Source: Numida meleagris
Taxonomy: Eukaryota; Chordata; Aves; Galliformes; Numididae
DNA length: 64,000 bases
Reading direction: 5' to 3'
NCBI RefSeq assembly: GCF_002078875.1
Contig: NC_034412.1
Span: 27,880,746-27,944,745 of the forward strand
Position numbers and translations under genes: made by a program. Below, in pieces: positions 62,344-64,000 of this stretch; position 1 is the stretch's first letter, and each line of letters begins with the position of its first letter. The notes under the pieces were generated by a model. The model ran no database searches. It saw only the letters and a list, made by a program, of their open reading frames with translations, and had not been told where the DNA came from.

Positions 62344-62491
62344 CATTATCATTGCCTTGTTTAATTTCCTCAGCAGTTCTATCAATTAAGACATACAACG
62401 ACCAAACAACACAGGTAATTGCAATTACATGGAATGTGACTGAACAAACTATTTTCCTCCTCTCACTTGTTGTCATCTGTAGTTTCTCCCA
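62344..62491 (-). CDS. MARCHF1: MARCHF1, penultimate coding exon
   Basis: A 148-bp exon on the - strand: acceptor TAATTGTAG at 62492-62493, donor AATG|GTAAGT with the last exon base at 62344. It encodes [13 protein letters not shown], the first membrane segment ([19 protein letters not shown]) and the luminal loop start [14 protein letters not shown]. Phase 0 at its start and phase 1 at its end fit the last exon exactly. The preceding exons with the C4HC3 RING-CH domain lie right of the window. Confidence 0.96.
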
Positions 62492-62493
62492 CT

Positions 62494-64000
62494 ACAATTA
62501 AAAAAAATATATGATAGAAAGAAAATTAGACTAGTGAAATATGACAAGAAACTAATTAGGCCATGCTGCCTCTAGAGACTTAACAAATCCATTCATTTCA
62601 ATAAAATACAGAACAGTAATATGTGCACTGTCAACATAAAATTCATAATGATCTCATTTTCACAGATTCACGGGAATAAAGAATTAGGAAGAGTTCTGTT
62701 CTTGTGAATGACATCTCAAGTCATTTTGTTGCAGTACAGCCACAACACATTGTTAATAGACAAGTCAAAAGCTGAACATTTATTTTAACTTTACCTGATT
62801 CACACCTGAGAAGAAAACACAAACATTAGCTTGTAATATTCAAACTATTCTCAGATATTCTCAGTTGCTTACAATTAGAGGAACACAGCAGTGAAACAGC
62901 CCTCCCATAAGATAAGAACTTAAGAAATGCAGCTCCACTGAGGATTAAATTCAATAAACCTGAAAAGATGATCATGTGGAAATGATCGTATATGACAGCA
63001 GTCTCAGTAACCTAAGTATCTTCTGGGCATACGTTCGCATTATTATGGCACTAAGTCAAGGCATATGCTTGTGAATTATGGCACTAAATCCTAGCTTAAG
63101 TTATGGCTATTTTAAGGTGAAACAAGCAATCCTCTGCATTTGAGCAATGCAGCTTCTGAGGTGATTTCTTTTTATCTTGCTTGTGAATACATTTGTTTTA
63201 TCAGCACTTTTATAAAACAAAACCTTCTCTGCTAAAATGCTCGCCTTTGAAAACAGGCAAAAGAATATGACATTTGCAAGCAAAATGCCTCAATTCTGAT
63301 GAACGATCTTGCAGCCCACAGCTGGGCACCTGATGAATACAGCAAGTGCAAAGTGTGATACAACAGTGCCACCCGTCTCCCAGCCATGTAAACACTCACC
63401 TGGGCTGCAGGTGGGAATCCAGCACAAGAAGTTTTGTTTCAGGGAAGTAACAAACTTCCCAAATTGCTTATGGCCACTGTTGGAAATGGCATCCTAAGCT
63501 AAGCAGATCCTTAAGCTGAACCAAATTGGCTGTTCTCAGAGCCTGAACACTCCAGTCAGGTTTTCACCAAGTACAGCTGTAGTGAAAGCTGATTTTTGAA
63601 TAGAAGTCTGAAAAAATTGGAGGCATTGAAAAATGTCATAAAAAACAGAACCTTAGGCTCATGTAGCTTGTGTTGGTAGTATTCAGTGGTTAGAAAGGAC
63701 ATTATCATTACAGTTGTATCATATCTTAACAGCGACCAGGTTACACAGCATTTGACCTGCAGACTTTGATCCTTTTTGCCATGAAAAATTCAACTCAAGC
63801 CTTGCAAGAGGCTTTCTTGCCACATAAATAGTTGTCTTTATCCTCAAGGAAGAAAGGATTCTAGTTCATCTTTGGATGCTTTGTGGAAGATCGGTGAAGA
63901 ATACAAAGAAAAATGAACTGGGAATTAGACAGATTTTTTCAGTCATCTCTTATACTACGGTTTTGTTCTACCAGAGGGAAAATTCTGTGCTGATTTTTTT
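62494..64000 (-). other. MARCHF1 intron (continues past the right edge)
   Basis: AT-rich, with no exon recognised in 1.5 kb. I looked for the conserved sequence that should precede the Trp-Glu-Lys start of the penultimate exon and did not find it here. Confidence 0.6.

Noticed and set aside
1..64000. CRISPR arrays, bacterial operons, integrons or tRNA/rRNA genes
   Set aside because: Nothing of the kind is visible. Spliced genes, CpG islands and CR1 show this is vertebrate nuclear DNA, and no cloverleaf-like tRNA was recognised by eye.

Overview
The window is nuclear DNA of a bird, most likely a galliform (chicken-like) species. Every intergenic and intronic stretch is sprinkled with fragments of CR1, the dominant avian LINE, recognisable by its 3' end built on ATTCTATGATTCTATGA. 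The gene order NPY5R - TMA16 - MARCHF1 matches the vertebrate NPY-receptor neighbourhood (chromosome 4 in human and in chicken). I cannot name the species from sequence alone.

Layout. 1-6850: NPY5R on the + strand. A CpG-rich segment at about 480-741 ends in a good splice donor, and the single coding exon (ATG 5490, stop 6821) follows an excellent acceptor at 5479-5480. 6850-21750: AT-rich intergenic DNA with three CR1 fragments, a small orphan CpG-rich patch (15583-15745), a G-quadruplex motif and one assembly gap. 21755-30740: a decayed minus-strand CR1 whose reverse-transcriptase region is split by an endogenous retrovirus (23076-29980, + strand). The retrovirus is itself interrupted by a later plus-strand CR1 (28270-28990). 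30740-34190: intergenic with CR1 pieces. 34190-49773: TMA16 on the + strand, seven coding exons spliced to a 190-residue protein, starting in a CpG-rich promoter lodged between two CR1 copies. 49780-57498: convergent interval with no recognisable protein gene. 57499-64000: the last two coding exons of MARCHF1 on the - strand, whose RING-CH exons lie beyond the right edge.

The host genes are independent: a peptide GPCR, a ribosome-assembly factor and a membrane E3 ligase. The most unusual object is the retrovirus. It has betaretrovirus-like coding logic (gag, then a dUTPase-protease frame, then pol, each stepped by -1) and a primer site resembling the Lys3 type. Its TM envelope remnant is of the CX6CC type, and its LTR places TATA and AATAAA close together. 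It is clearly defective: frameshifts, several nonsense codons, lost catalytic residues in RNase H and integrase, and no surface envelope. Its 5' LTR lacks about 190 bp at the left end yet abuts a 6-bp target duplication.

I did not find a previously undescribed biological system. The findings concern the mosaic provirus, nested insertions, two assembly artefacts, and possible unannotated transcripts or regulatory structures.
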